A stretch of DNA of 22,704 nucleotides from JBBQSF01 sp038214085 (GTDB taxonomy: Bacteria; Bacteroidota; Bacteroidia; Bacteroidales; CG2-30-32-10). Position numbers and translations under genes: made by a program. Below the pieces are notes generated by a model. The model was not told where the DNA came from, made no database searches, and was given only the letters and a program-made list of their open reading frames with translations. The DNA is taken from positions 1 through 22,704 of the forward strand of contig JBBQSF010000041.1 in the NCBI GenBank assembly GCA_038214085.1, in the 5' to 3' direction. This document shows, one piece after another, positions 14,859 to 22,704 of this stretch; position 1 is the first letter of the stretch; every line of letters begins with the position of its first letter.

Positions 14859-17520
14859 ATCTTTCTTCTATTACTCTTTTTATTTTTCCAGTTCTTGGGT
14901 TTCGTGGAATACCATTCGGATCAAAAACAATAACCCTTGGTCGTGCAATACTATTTGCACTTAGAAATGCCGCAAGTGTGGTTTTTAGCGTTAAGAGCAC
15001 TTCAATAAGTTGTTCCGCCAGTAATGCTTTTTCATTTTCATTCAGTTCGGACAATGCTTCAACATGAATTTCTAAAAGATCAAGCGGTCCGACAAATTTT
15101 CCATACATGGTGAAGTTTTGCGATAATCCTTTTATATGGCTTATTGCAGTAGAAACGCCATCAACAGTTATGTTATCTCCTCCAATAATAAGCACTTCAT
15201 CCGACCGGCCAAGCAATTCAAACAAGCGAACTTTTCTTCCGCAAGCGCATGGCTTGTTTATCCATCTTCCTCTATCACCCACATCATAACGAATAACCGG
15301 CATTAACTTCCTGTTAATATTGGTAAGTATTATATTTCCTGCTTCACCATCAAGCACCGGTTCATAAGTCTCGGGGTTTAAAATTTCAACAAAATGCACA
15401 TCTTCATGCACATGATGAATGCCTCCTGTACAATGTTCGCACTGGTAACCCACCACTCCGGTATCGTTAATAGCATAACTTGCCGATCCGATAACTTCAC
15501 ATTTAAGAACCGACTTCAGATATTCCTCCGCAGCCTGTGGCAAATGCTCACCGCCATAAGAAAGTTTCGGAATGCTGAAATCTTTGATGTTGTTTTTCTC
15601 AACATATTGCGCAATTCCGATAAGAATAGATGGAAGTGAAACGGCACCGTCCACTTTAAAAGCACGCAGATAGGTCATAATATTTTCAATTCCGATATGT
15701 CCGCCAACAGGTAAAATATGACAACCGATTTCTTCCAATGCCATATTCACGCTAATAAATGAAGCCCACATATTTCCTGCAAAAAAAAGATTGGCTACTA
15801 CATCCCCTTTCTGGAATGTTTTTAATCTGAGTCCTTTCGCAATTCGTGAAGCATTGAAACGCGTTTCTTCCATTGTGCGGTAAACAAATTTCGGATTCCC
15901 TGTAGTACCTCCACTGCCAAAAGAAATAGAATTTTGCAATGGCCCTGTTAATATTTCATTTCCTCCGGAAGAAAGACACTTTTTGAATTCATCCTGGGTA
16001 AGAATTGGAATCTTCATCAACTCAGATAATGATGAAAGCTTGGTTACGGGAATTCTATCCACATAAAAAGCAGCATGTTCTTTTGAATAATGCAATAAAT
16101 TATTTAATCGTGCCAATGTAACAGCATCGCGATATTCATCGGACTTATAATCGAAAGGTTCTGTGAATTTCATGTCGTGACCAATGGAAACCCAGCGCAC
16201 ATATTCAGCAATTCCACGTGTTCCGTCGTGGGGTGTTCCGTGTTTTCGTCTGGACATGAATCCGAGTTCGGTAATTCTATCAGCACCCATCTGGGTGAGC
16301 CTTTCAGAAAGATTGAACAACGTTGCTTCGTCAGCTAAAATACCTACAGATTGAATATATTTACCGTAACCGGAAAGCGCTTCAAAAACCTGATCGTAAT
16401 TTTCAATGGCAATGATATAAGCAGTCCGGTGCTGGCAGGAAATATTAAATTGGGGATTTTTTTCAAGAATAATGGTCCAGCTTTGATCATCTATTGCAGG
16501 AATTATCAGTTCCGAGTTTCCTAAAGCCTGCTCTACACGCGCCAATTCTCTGGTTCGTGTGATTTCGAGTTTTTCATCCACATTTATTTCCGGAAAAGGG
16601 TATTCCAGAGCAAGTTTTACAAATGATTTCTTTAATTCAGCGGCGAATTTCTCGGCATTATGCAATCCTTTTATAAAAACCGAATGCGGAGACGAACAAG
16701 CCGACTGTTCCCACATAGTAAAATCTTTTGCAACAGCATGACATACATCGCTTGTATTTTGCTTGGCCATCTCTTCAGGATCAATGATGACACATGAATA
16801 TTTAGGGCCGAATTCCACATCTTTTGTAAAAAGTCCACGGCCGTTTCTGTAGGCCTCAACAGTTTCTTTTCCACCATAAACTATTACCACATCCGATTCC
16901 TGTTTTATAATAGTTTCTATTTCGAGTTGCCCTCCACGGAAAGGAACAAGCGAAAAATAAGGATAAACAATGCCTTCAGGATCGCATTCCAAAATAAGTT
17001 TCGCAAATAGCAATGGAAATACAGGGTCGAATGACGACATTTTTAAAATATTTACATTCTTGGTAATAATTCCCTGGATCAGCGTATCCACAGCACCTAC
17101 AAAAACATTTCCAGCTGAAACATGTGCAAGAATTCCCTGTGGCACAGCTTTTATGTAACCTTGAAAATGATTGTTGTACGTGAAATCCTCAATATATGCA
17201 GGATCATCGAGATCAATGGCAAGACGTTTCATAATGCTATCGAACCTGACATTCTCACAAACGGCTTCAATACCCGCAACCACCATTTGAGGAGAAAAAT
17301 GAATTAAGTCGGGCATGATATTTAGCACTTCCTTTCGGATGGGATGTTCGGGATCAGAGAGTTTTTGCCCTACACGGTCGAGCACTTCAGCAATTTTCAG
17401 AATAGGTAAAGCTGCAGCATTATCCGTTTTAGATTTTGCCAAATCAATAATATTCCTGATTATTTCAGGAGTGATTTCGGGCGATTCAATGAATTCGCCA
17501 AATTTATACCAAGTAACCAT
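14851..17520 (-). CDS. LuxC-type acyl-CoA/acyl-protein reductase fused to PaaK-like adenylating domain
   Basis: The 889-residue protein joins two enzymes. Residues ~1-430 are LuxC-like: PQGILAHVSAGNVFVGA, ILKMSSFDPVFP and VVIVYGGKETVEAYR, with the nucleophile Cys275 in WEQSACSSPHS, close to Cys286 of Vibrio harveyi LuxC. This part should reduce an acyl thioester to aldehyde with NAD(P)H. Residues ~450-889 are a phenylacetate-CoA-ligase-like domain: P-loop GSGGTTGNP (535-543), Cys694/Cys697 and Cys758/Cys760 as a likely zinc site, YDVGDRGRW, the LGRSDEVLIIGGD hinge, and a terminal TGK with Lys879 as the expected adenylation lysine. Fusion suggests channelling of an activated acid straight to reduction. 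It lies 12 bp after luxE-like. The substrate (fatty, aryl or other acid) cannot be read from sequence. Confidence 0.88.
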   Translation of the reverse strand: MVTWYKFGEFIESPEITPEIIRNIIDLAKSKTDNAAALPILKIAEVLDRVGQKLSDPEHPIRKEVLNIMPDLIHFSPQMVVAGIEAVCENVRFDSIMKRLAIDLDDPAYIEDFTYNNHFQGYIKAVPQGILAHVSAGNVFVGAVDTLIQGIITKNVNILKMSSFDPVFPLLFAKLILECDPEGIVYPYFSLVPFRGGQLEIETIIKQESDVVIVYGGKETVEAYRNGRGLFTKDVEFGPKYSCVIIDPEEMAKQNTSDVCHAVAKDFTMWEQSACSSPHSVFIKGLHNAEKFAAELKKSFVKLALEYPFPEINVDEKLEITRTRELARVEQALGNSELIIPAIDDQSWTIILEKNPQFNISCQHRTAYIIAIENYDQVFEALSGYGKYIQSVGILADEATLFNLSERLTQMGADRITELGFMSRRKHGTPHDGTRGIAEYVRWVSIGHDMKFTEPFDYKSDEYRDAVTLARLNNLLHYSKEHAAFYVDRIPVTKLSSLSELMKIPILTQDEFKKCLSSGGNEILTGPLQNSISFGSGGTTGNPKFVYRTMEETRFNASRIAKGLRLKTFQKGDVVANLFFAGNMWASFISVNMALEEIGCHILPVGGHIGIENIMTYLRAFKVDGAVSLPSILIGIAQYVEKNNIKDFSIPKLSYGGEHLPQAAEEYLKSVLKCEVIGSASYAINDTGVVGYQCEHCTGGIHHVHEDVHFVEILNPETYEPVLDGEAGNIILTNINRKLMPVIRYDVGDRGRWINKPCACGRKVRLFELLGRSDEVLIIGGDNITVDGVSTAISHIKGLSQNFTMYGKFVGPLDLLEIHVEALSELNENEKALLAEQLIEVLLTLKTTLAAFLSANSIARPRVIVFDPNGIPRNPRTGKIKRVIEERYD

Positions 17521-17532
17521 TGTATTATTTCT

Positions 17533-18651
17533 TTAAATTTTTATTAATTGAGATGCTGAAATGGCGCAACCGGCATGTTTCTGAACGCCTGCGCGGCCTT
17601 TAAGAACGATGTATTCTCCCTTGAGTCCACATTCGCAGTTGGTGCCAATCATTCCCATGTCGGTACTGAGTACTGAAATTGCCGGAGCCGAACGGATATA
17701 ACTTGTCTGGAGTTTTAATAGTCCTGTTTCTCCTTGTGGCAATATTTTTAATGTTCCAGCATCAACAGCGCACACATTGGCGTATATAGGTACATGAAAG
17801 TTTCTGTGCGAACAGCTCATATATGGAACGCCATGTTCCACCATTCCGTAAAAATCGCGGATTCGCTGCGGATGTATGCCCAACACTTTATTTACTATTT
17901 CGGCATACTGCTCAAAAGTAACCGTTTCGCCCGTATGAGATTTCCATCCGCCACCAGTAAGTAAAAGACTTTCAGCAGGAAACTGAAGATGAATTCCTCG
18001 TTTCAGCATTTCTTTAAAAGTAACATAACTGAATGCTAAAAAGCCAACAGCTCTCAAAGGCAAGCCTGTTTTTGAAAACCGCTCAATTGTTTCAATCGAT
18101 TTTTCCAAATCAAATTCCGGTTCTCCTTCGGGAGTTCCCTGAAGTGCAAAATATTTTTCCTGCGAAGGTGCAAATGTGGTGTACATCTGAAACGTGTATG
18201 CTGCACCGCGAGCTCCTGCAATTGCCGGGTCGTAAGAAAAAACAATATAGTTTACTGGATTTTCAGAAGCCAATCCTAGTGATTTGATAATTGACTGCCG
18301 CATGAATGTTTGCCGGTTTATTGAAATCTCATCTAGATTTATCTGGCTTTTCTGCCCCTGCGTTCCAGACGAAGTAAGGGTTAGCGTAATTTCACTTTCA
18401 GGAAGCGAAAGCATTTTCCTTTTTTTGAAAGCCGTAACAAAAATGTGCGGAATTTTAGAAATATCTTCAAACGAATTCAGGTTTGCCGTTTCAAATCCAT
18501 ATTGCTGGCAAATTCCACGAAAAACGTCAGAATGTTCATAATGAAATTCCATCATTTCTTTCATCGAATTAAAGAGCAATTGCCGGTTTTCCTCTGTTGC
18601 ACTGAAAGCATCGCCAATGTTTAGCAGTTTATTGGTATATATTTCGCTCAT
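17533..18651 (-). CDS. luxE: LuxE-like acyl-protein synthetase
   Basis: The 372-residue protein matches the LuxE family in length and motifs. The ATP-binding loop TSSGTQGQKS is at 93-102, the region DFYGMVEHG and LSTDMGMIG follow, and a CSHRNFH plus NCECGLKG pair may hold zinc. The C-terminus ends KGRAGVQKHAGCAISASQLIKI-like, putting Cys362 where V. harveyi LuxE carries the acylated Cys364. LuxE enzymes activate a carboxylic acid with ATP, take it as a thioester and pass it to LuxC. The LuxC-like gene follows 12 bp downstream, consistent with a reductase complex. LuxD and LuxAB are absent, so the free acid source and aldehyde use differ from luminous bacteria. The symbol is by family similarity. 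Confidence 0.88.
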   Translation of the reverse strand: MSEIYTNKLLNIGDAFSATEENRQLLFNSMKEMMEFHYEHSDVFRGICQQYGFETANLNSFEDISKIPHIFVTAFKKRKMLSLPESEITLTLTSSGTQGQKSQINLDEISINRQTFMRQSIIKSLGLASENPVNYIVFSYDPAIAGARGAAYTFQMYTTFAPSQEKYFALQGTPEGEPEFDLEKSIETIERFSKTGLPLRAVGFLAFSYVTFKEMLKRGIHLQFPAESLLLTGGGWKSHTGETVTFEQYAEIVNKVLGIHPQRIRDFYGMVEHGVPYMSCSHRNFHVPIYANVCAVDAGTLKILPQGETGLLKLQTSYIRSAPAISVLSTDMGMIGTNCECGLKGEYIVLKGRAGVQKHAGCAISASQLIKI

Positions 18652-18659
18652 AAAATTTA

Positions 18660-19943
18660 TTATTTAATTCGTTTATCTTCAAGTTTCTTTACTTTTCCTG
18701 TTATAGGGCTTCGTGGAAGTGAGCCAAGGTCAACGGCCACAATTTCGAAATTGCTGATATATTCTTTTTCAACACCTATTCTGAATTCTGGAACTTTTTC
18801 AAAGAGTTTTTCTTTCAACGCTTCGATTTGTTGTGCCGAAGGATGTGTAGGAGTTTCAATTACCACCTTAATCAGAAGTTTGTTTGCCAAATCTTCAAGA
18901 ACAAGCTGATAATTCAGACTGAACAAATCAGAAAACAGTGCAATAACTTCTTCAAAAACATCCAACGAAATAAATCCACCCCCGATTTTAAAATCCTGCC
19001 CTGCCCTTCCTGCTAGTTTCAGCAAAGGATTTTTGTCACCACAAGTACAGGTTTCTCCAGTCCAAAAAGCTGCATCGCCAACCTGATAGCGAATTATGGG
19101 TGTAGAAATCCGGCTCAAGTTTGTTACAACAATTTCGCCTGGTTCGTTTACGCCTGCCCTTTCTCCGGTTTCAAAATTTATAATTTCAATAAACTGAAAT
19201 GAAGTGGGAACATGATACACACCCGGCGAGCAAGAATTGCACTGGTATCCCATAATTCCAGCATCAGCGCTTGTATATGCACCTGATTTTATCAATGGAA
19301 CATTTAACGCTTTTTTAATATGATTTTCTGCCTGTGTGCTTAAATGTTCTCCTGCATATTGGATCATTCGAAGTTTTTTAAATTCGAAGCCATCACGTAG
19401 TGCCATATCGGCAAGAAAAACAAAAAGTGTAGGCAAAGAAACCATTATAGTTGGCTCAAATTCAAGACAAAGTTTTACAATTTCCTCGGGTGGAATATTT
19501 GCAGAAATTGGCAAATGTACAGCTCCGAGTTTTTTAACACATTCGTGCAAACCAAGAAACGACGGCCAAAAATGACCTGCAATAAAAAGATTCGCAACTC
19601 TGTCGTGAGGTTCTATGCCAAGAATACGCATTGCATCGGATTGCATTTCTACAAAATCGTCCCATTCATTATGGGAATATGTTGTGTAACGTGCCACACC
19701 TGATGAACCACCGGTGGAAATGATGATCATATCGTCAACAGCTTTTGTAAGCATAGCTTTGGAACGAGGAAACGAATTTGCATAAATTTCGTCGCGCGTT
19801 AACACAGGAATATTTTGCCAATCCTTCAAGTTAGAAGGCAGAGATAATCCTTTATATTTTTCATTATAAAAAATGGATTTATACGATTCATGAAAAATTT
19901 TCAAACCTTTTTCTATCTGATGATCAATTGTAATATGTTCCAT
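18660..19943 (-). CDS. PaaK-like adenylate-forming enzyme (phenylacetate-CoA ligase family)
   Basis: This 427-residue enzyme has the phosphate-binding loop STGGSSGVA (76-84), an aromatic adenine site (GAYTSADAG, 221-229), a ribose-binding YQVGD (286-290), the hinge AGRAGQDF and a C-terminal TGK with Lys417. Four cysteines (235, 238, 299, 301) in QCNSC and CTC are likely zinc ligands, as in the PaaK branch of the ANL superfamily. All core motifs are intact, so it should activate a carboxylate as an acyl-adenylate and then transfer it to CoA or to a protein. It closely resembles the C-terminal half of the LuxC fusion in motif layout, suggesting duplication. It is 8 bp from the LuxE gene. Substrate unknown. 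Confidence 0.87.
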   Translation of the reverse strand: MEHITIDHQIEKGLKIFHESYKSIFYNEKYKGLSLPSNLKDWQNIPVLTRDEIYANSFPRSKAMLTKAVDDMIIISTGGSSGVARYTTYSHNEWDDFVEMQSDAMRILGIEPHDRVANLFIAGHFWPSFLGLHECVKKLGAVHLPISANIPPEEIVKLCLEFEPTIMVSLPTLFVFLADMALRDGFEFKKLRMIQYAGEHLSTQAENHIKKALNVPLIKSGAYTSADAGIMGYQCNSCSPGVYHVPTSFQFIEIINFETGERAGVNEPGEIVVTNLSRISTPIIRYQVGDAAFWTGETCTCGDKNPLLKLAGRAGQDFKIGGGFISLDVFEEVIALFSDLFSLNYQLVLEDLANKLLIKVVIETPTHPSAQQIEALKEKLFEKVPEFRIGVEKEYISNFEIVAVDLGSLPRSPITGKVKKLEDKRIK

Positions 19944-19954
19944 TGTAGTTTTTA

Positions 19955-21328
19955 TTAAACAATAAATTTATGTTTTACATTTCCTTCCATTTTGCCAATA
20001 TCATCAAGCGATACAGTGATCAACTCCTGCCCCAGTGAACTGGAAATATTTGTATATTTTGCAGAAAATTCAAGACTTTGTTTTTTAAGAAAATCAATAA
20101 GCAATTCAGAATATTCCTTTCGTAATTTTTCATTTGCGAAATCGTTTGCGAAAACTGTAAAATGGTACAAAACTACTCCATCCTCTTCAATCAACTTTAC
20201 TTGAAACAATCCAGCATATCCGTAAGTTGCATTTAATGAAAGTAAAAACTGATGAATGGTTTTAACATTGAGATTGGTTCCATAAAAAATAATGGAATCG
20301 GATGCCCGGCCGAAAACAAAAATCATTTTTTCGGGAAGCAACATTAAAATATCCAGTGGAATTTCCGGATAACCAAGCAAATCGTTTTTCAGAAGTATGC
20401 CGCCTTCATCGCCTGTATTATAGCGAACCAAAGGCACCAACTGATCTTTAGTTACTACAATTTGCCCGTCAATAATTTCAACAAAAGGTCCTTCGGCCAA
20501 CTGAAGAATCATTGGTGTGTCAGATGTGTTAAAGATTTTTTTCGATAATGGTTTGTTTCTGTTTATAAACTTCCGAAGTGCAATTGTAGGCTTTGTTTCA
20601 ACTCCAAGATCGCCTGTATCGGCAGAACCATATCCAGTCCATACTACATAAGATTCATCCGCATCAAATGCGAATTTTTCAGCGATATTTTCTCTGAAAT
20701 CTTCGGAATAGTATTCTCCCACTACAGGAAAATAATTTGAATGAGCAGGAATATCAATACCTTTTCGCTTCAAAAGTGCATAAATAATATTTATACTCGA
20801 TGGATTCGTGATCCAAAGGGTTTGTTCAAATTCTTCATGAAACCTGGAATAAATTTCAACGGCTTCGCTCAGGTTTAAACCCGGAGTAGCAATAGTAACA
20901 GGGAGTTTTCCTTGAGAAGCCAAAACCCGAAGTGCTGAACTTATCGTCATTCCTCCTATCCAGGTTCCCAATGCCATGCAGCAAAGAATGAGCGTTCTTT
21001 TTTTATCGATACCGTAATTCTGCGAAAGCATTTTCTCAAGCGAAAAAATATAGTCCTGCTCATCTTCGGGGCGCTTTGGCCAAAACACCGAACCACTTTT
21101 GCTGAACCCTGAACTGGAACCTATTAAATGGCAATTGCCAATGCTTCCATTCCAGCACAATTCTTTTATCGGATATTCGAGCAGGTAATTTTTTTTAGTA
21201 AGTAAAGGGAGTTCATTAAAAGGAATGTCAAGGCTTTTGCATTCTTTACCCATAAAATCGCGATAAGCCGGAACTTTTAGAAATACATCTTTGTAAAAAT
21301 GTTCAGGGTTTAAATTGTTTTTCGCCAT
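19955..21328 (-). CDS. Divergent PaaK-like adenylate-forming enzyme
   Basis: The 457-residue protein keeps an ANL-like plan. The loop is GSSSGFSKSGS (70-80), the middle motif is WTGYGSADTGD, the ribose site is YNTGDEGG and the hinge is FGRASDSIIFYG. The C-terminus ends with KMEGNVKHKF, in which Lys452 may replace the usual TGK lysine. Unlike its neighbours it lacks the CxxC and CxC cysteine pairs, so it probably has no zinc site and acts on a different substrate or is a carrier-transfer partner. It is the first enzyme after the exporter (35-bp gap) and is 11 bp from the next gene. Adenylating activity is likely but less certain than for the 427-residue paralogue. Confidence 0.78.
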   Translation of the reverse strand: MAKNNLNPEHFYKDVFLKVPAYRDFMGKECKSLDIPFNELPLLTKKNYLLEYPIKELCWNGSIGNCHLIGSSSGFSKSGSVFWPKRPEDEQDYIFSLEKMLSQNYGIDKKRTLILCCMALGTWIGGMTISSALRVLASQGKLPVTIATPGLNLSEAVEIYSRFHEEFEQTLWITNPSSINIIYALLKRKGIDIPAHSNYFPVVGEYYSEDFRENIAEKFAFDADESYVVWTGYGSADTGDLGVETKPTIALRKFINRNKPLSKKIFNTSDTPMILQLAEGPFVEIIDGQIVVTKDQLVPLVRYNTGDEGGILLKNDLLGYPEIPLDILMLLPEKMIFVFGRASDSIIFYGTNLNVKTIHQFLLSLNATYGYAGLFQVKLIEEDGVVLYHFTVFANDFANEKLRKEYSELLIDFLKKQSLEFSAKYTNISSSLGQELITVSLDDIGKMEGNVKHKFIV

Positions 21329-21363
21329 ATTTTATAAAAAATAATTTATAACTACGTTTTGAT

Positions 21364-22566
21364 TTACTTGTCGTTCATGCCTTTAATGCTCCACATCCAT
21401 ATTCCAGTGAGCAACAAAGCAACACTGCAGAATATAAGAATATCCGATGGTTTTACCATATTTGTAATCAATCCCATGATACCGTATGCAATGGGTTGCG
21501 ACGAAACAGAAGCCGAAGTAACCAAACCAAAGACCTTACCCCTGATTTCATTTGGAACGATTCTTTGGAAAAGAGCCATGAGTGCAATGTTGGACAAATT
21601 AAGTGCAATACCTACAATAAACAACATTACAATAAAAAAGTAAAAATTCTCAACAAAACCCATTGCCATAAAAGCCAAGCCAATAAAGAGCAGATTACTT
21701 ACAATGATGTACGAAATTTTTATTTTCAGATTCTTTCCACTCATCAGTAAAGCGCCACCAAACATACCTAGGGTAAATCCCGACATCATAATTCCCAATC
21801 CTGAAGAACCTTTATTAAAAACGCCTTCGGCAAATACTGGAATTAAAATAAACAACGATGAAAAGAAAAAATTAATCACAATAATCGGCCCGATGAGTTT
21901 CTTTATTAGGGGAACAAGTTTTGCCACTTTCAATCCATCGGAAAAATCTTTCCAGAAACTGCTCTTTTTTGAAACACCCGATTCCTGCTTGTATTTGACT
22001 CTTGTTAAAAAATATGCAGAAAACAAAAACGACACTCCATTTACAGCAAAGGCAACAGGAATACCAATAGTTGCGATAAGTCCGCTTCCAATCATAAAAC
22101 CCAAAGCGCCACTGGCATTAACCGACAATTGGTAAAAAGCATTTGCACGCACTAACTCCTCAGGCTTAACAATAGAAGGCATTATGGACATGGTTGCCGG
22201 ATTAAAAAAAGCAGCCCCGATAGAAATAAAAACTGTAAAAATTAATATGATGGTTAAGTCAAGCAATTGCATAAACCCAAGAACAGCAAGCGAAAGAACC
22301 AGCGCTGAACGGATAAAATCACAAATGATCATGATTTTTCTGCGGTCGAATTTATCCAGAATGTTGCCTGCAAAGGGAGAAAGTATAAAAGCAGGTAATG
22401 TGGATGCAATTAAAACCAAACCAACAGTTGCTCCGGAATTGGTCCAACTATATACTAACCATATTACGGCAAGTGTGTGAACGCGGTCGCCCAATTGCGA
22501 GACCAATTGCCCGAGCCAGAAATTTTTAAAATTCGAATTTTCCGTTAATAACATATATGAAAACAT
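21364..22566 (-). CDS. MFS exporter of the DHA3 / MFS_3 type
   Basis: The 400-residue protein has about twelve hydrophobic segments. The first cytoplasmic loop carries the MFS motif (GNILDKFDRRKIM, ~residues 67-79), and the N-terminus FWLGQLVSQLGDRVHTLAVIWLVY is characteristic of the drug/siderophore exporter subgroup (EntS-like). The C-terminal half includes MALFQRIVPNEIRGKVFGLV. It is the first gene of the operon, so its likely cargo is the product or a toxic intermediate of the acyl-activation genes. Cargo is inferred from position alone. Two nearby in-frame ATGs (22566 and 22554) could start the protein. No TAnnTTTG promoter box was found upstream. Confidence 0.88.
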   Translation of the reverse strand: MFSYMLLTENSNFKNFWLGQLVSQLGDRVHTLAVIWLVYSWTNSGATVGLVLIASTLPAFILSPFAGNILDKFDRRKIMIICDFIRSALVLSLAVLGFMQLLDLTIILIFTVFISIGAAFFNPATMSIMPSIVKPEELVRANAFYQLSVNASGALGFMIGSGLIATIGIPVAFAVNGVSFLFSAYFLTRVKYKQESGVSKKSSFWKDFSDGLKVAKLVPLIKKLIGPIIVINFFFSSLFILIPVFAEGVFNKGSSGLGIMMSGFTLGMFGGALLMSGKNLKIKISYIIVSNLLFIGLAFMAMGFVENFYFFIVMLFIVGIALNLSNIALMALFQRIVPNEIRGKVFGLVTSASVSSQPIAYGIMGLITNMVKPSDILIFCSVALLLTGIWMWSIKGMNDK

Positions 22567-22597
22567 TAATGTCCGATAAAAAAAACATTTAAGCTAA

Positions 22598-22688
22598 AAG
22601 GATGTAAATTTATTATTTTCTTCCTTTGCCTCAATCCTGAAGGATGAATTGATTTTTAGCAATTTACATCCTTTAGGGTTGAGGCAAA
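22598..22688. repeat. Interleaved inverted repeats upstream of the MFS operon
   Basis: AAAGGATGTAAATT (22598-22611) is perfectly complementary to AATTTACATCCTTT (22661-22674). TTTGCCTCAATCCT (22625-22638) matches AGGGTTGAGGCAAA (22675-22688) with one mismatch. In addition 22625-22652 as a whole is an imperfect inverted copy of 22659-22688 (arms ~28 bp, 8-nt loop), so the outer segment at 22598 is a further partial copy. The element lies in the presumed promoter or leader region of the MFS operon. It could be a mobile palindromic repeat or a regulatory structure. Confidence 0.7.
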
Positions 22689-22704
22689 ATGAATTGATAA
22701 AAAT

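Noticed and set aside
13374..22566. Bioluminescence (lux) operon
   Set aside because: LuxC- and LuxE-like proteins are present but no LuxA, LuxB or LuxD, so light production is not supported.
13374..22566. NRPS or polyketide cluster
   Set aside because: The adenylating proteins are stand-alone; no condensation, ketosynthase, thiolation or thioesterase domain is visible.

Overview
The window looks like a chromosomal piece of a member of the Bacteroidota, probably an uncultured Bacteroidia-type organism. The evidence is low GC, a protein with a C-terminal type IX secretion (Por) sorting domain, WG-repeat and DPP-IV-type proteins typical of the phylum, weak or absent Shine-Dalgarno sites, and several promoters of the Bacteroidota form TTG-N18-20-TAnnTTTG. 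No rRNA, CRISPR array, transposase, integrase or phage gene is visible.

Region 1 (1-9502) is a mixed set of mostly independent genes. In order they are a secreted WG-repeat protein with a strong terminator (+), a hicAB toxin-antitoxin pair with a readable promoter and an overlapping operator-like inverted repeat (-), an S9B dipeptidyl peptidase with a structured leader (-), a small secreted protein of six YKSDA repeats (-), two hypothetical proteins (-), and a large secreted seven-repeat propeller protein carrying a type IX sorting domain (-).

Region 2 (9503-10609) is non-coding apart from a tRNA-Ser(GCU). It holds the tRNA promoter, a degenerate partial copy of the tRNA in its leader, its terminator, and next to that two tandem ~120-bp repeats. 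The second repeat and the terminator together form a large inverted repeat, so the repeats look like duplicated and inverted derivatives of the tRNA terminator region.

Region 3 (10610-13347, +) is a two-gene signalling operon: a membrane Cache-HAMP-PP2C(SpoIIE)-HATPase protein followed by a STAS anti-sigma-antagonist-like protein. It ends 26 bp from a convergent operon.

Region 4 (13374-22566, -) is the most interesting part. It is a tightly packed six-gene operon reading MFS exporter, PaaK-like adenylating enzyme, second PaaK-like enzyme, LuxE-like acyl-protein synthetase, LuxC acyl-CoA reductase fused to a third PaaK-like domain, and an RsbW-type HATPase fused to a GNAT domain. It holds the core of a bacterial fatty-acid reductase (LuxC and LuxE with their catalytic cysteines) but no luxAB, luxD, carrier protein or ketosynthase in the window. 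The simplest reading is an ATP- and NADPH-dependent carboxylic acid-to-aldehyde reductase system serving an unknown, possibly exported, metabolite. Its last gene may link it to the convergent partner-switch genes of region 3. These functional links are inferred from domains and gene order.
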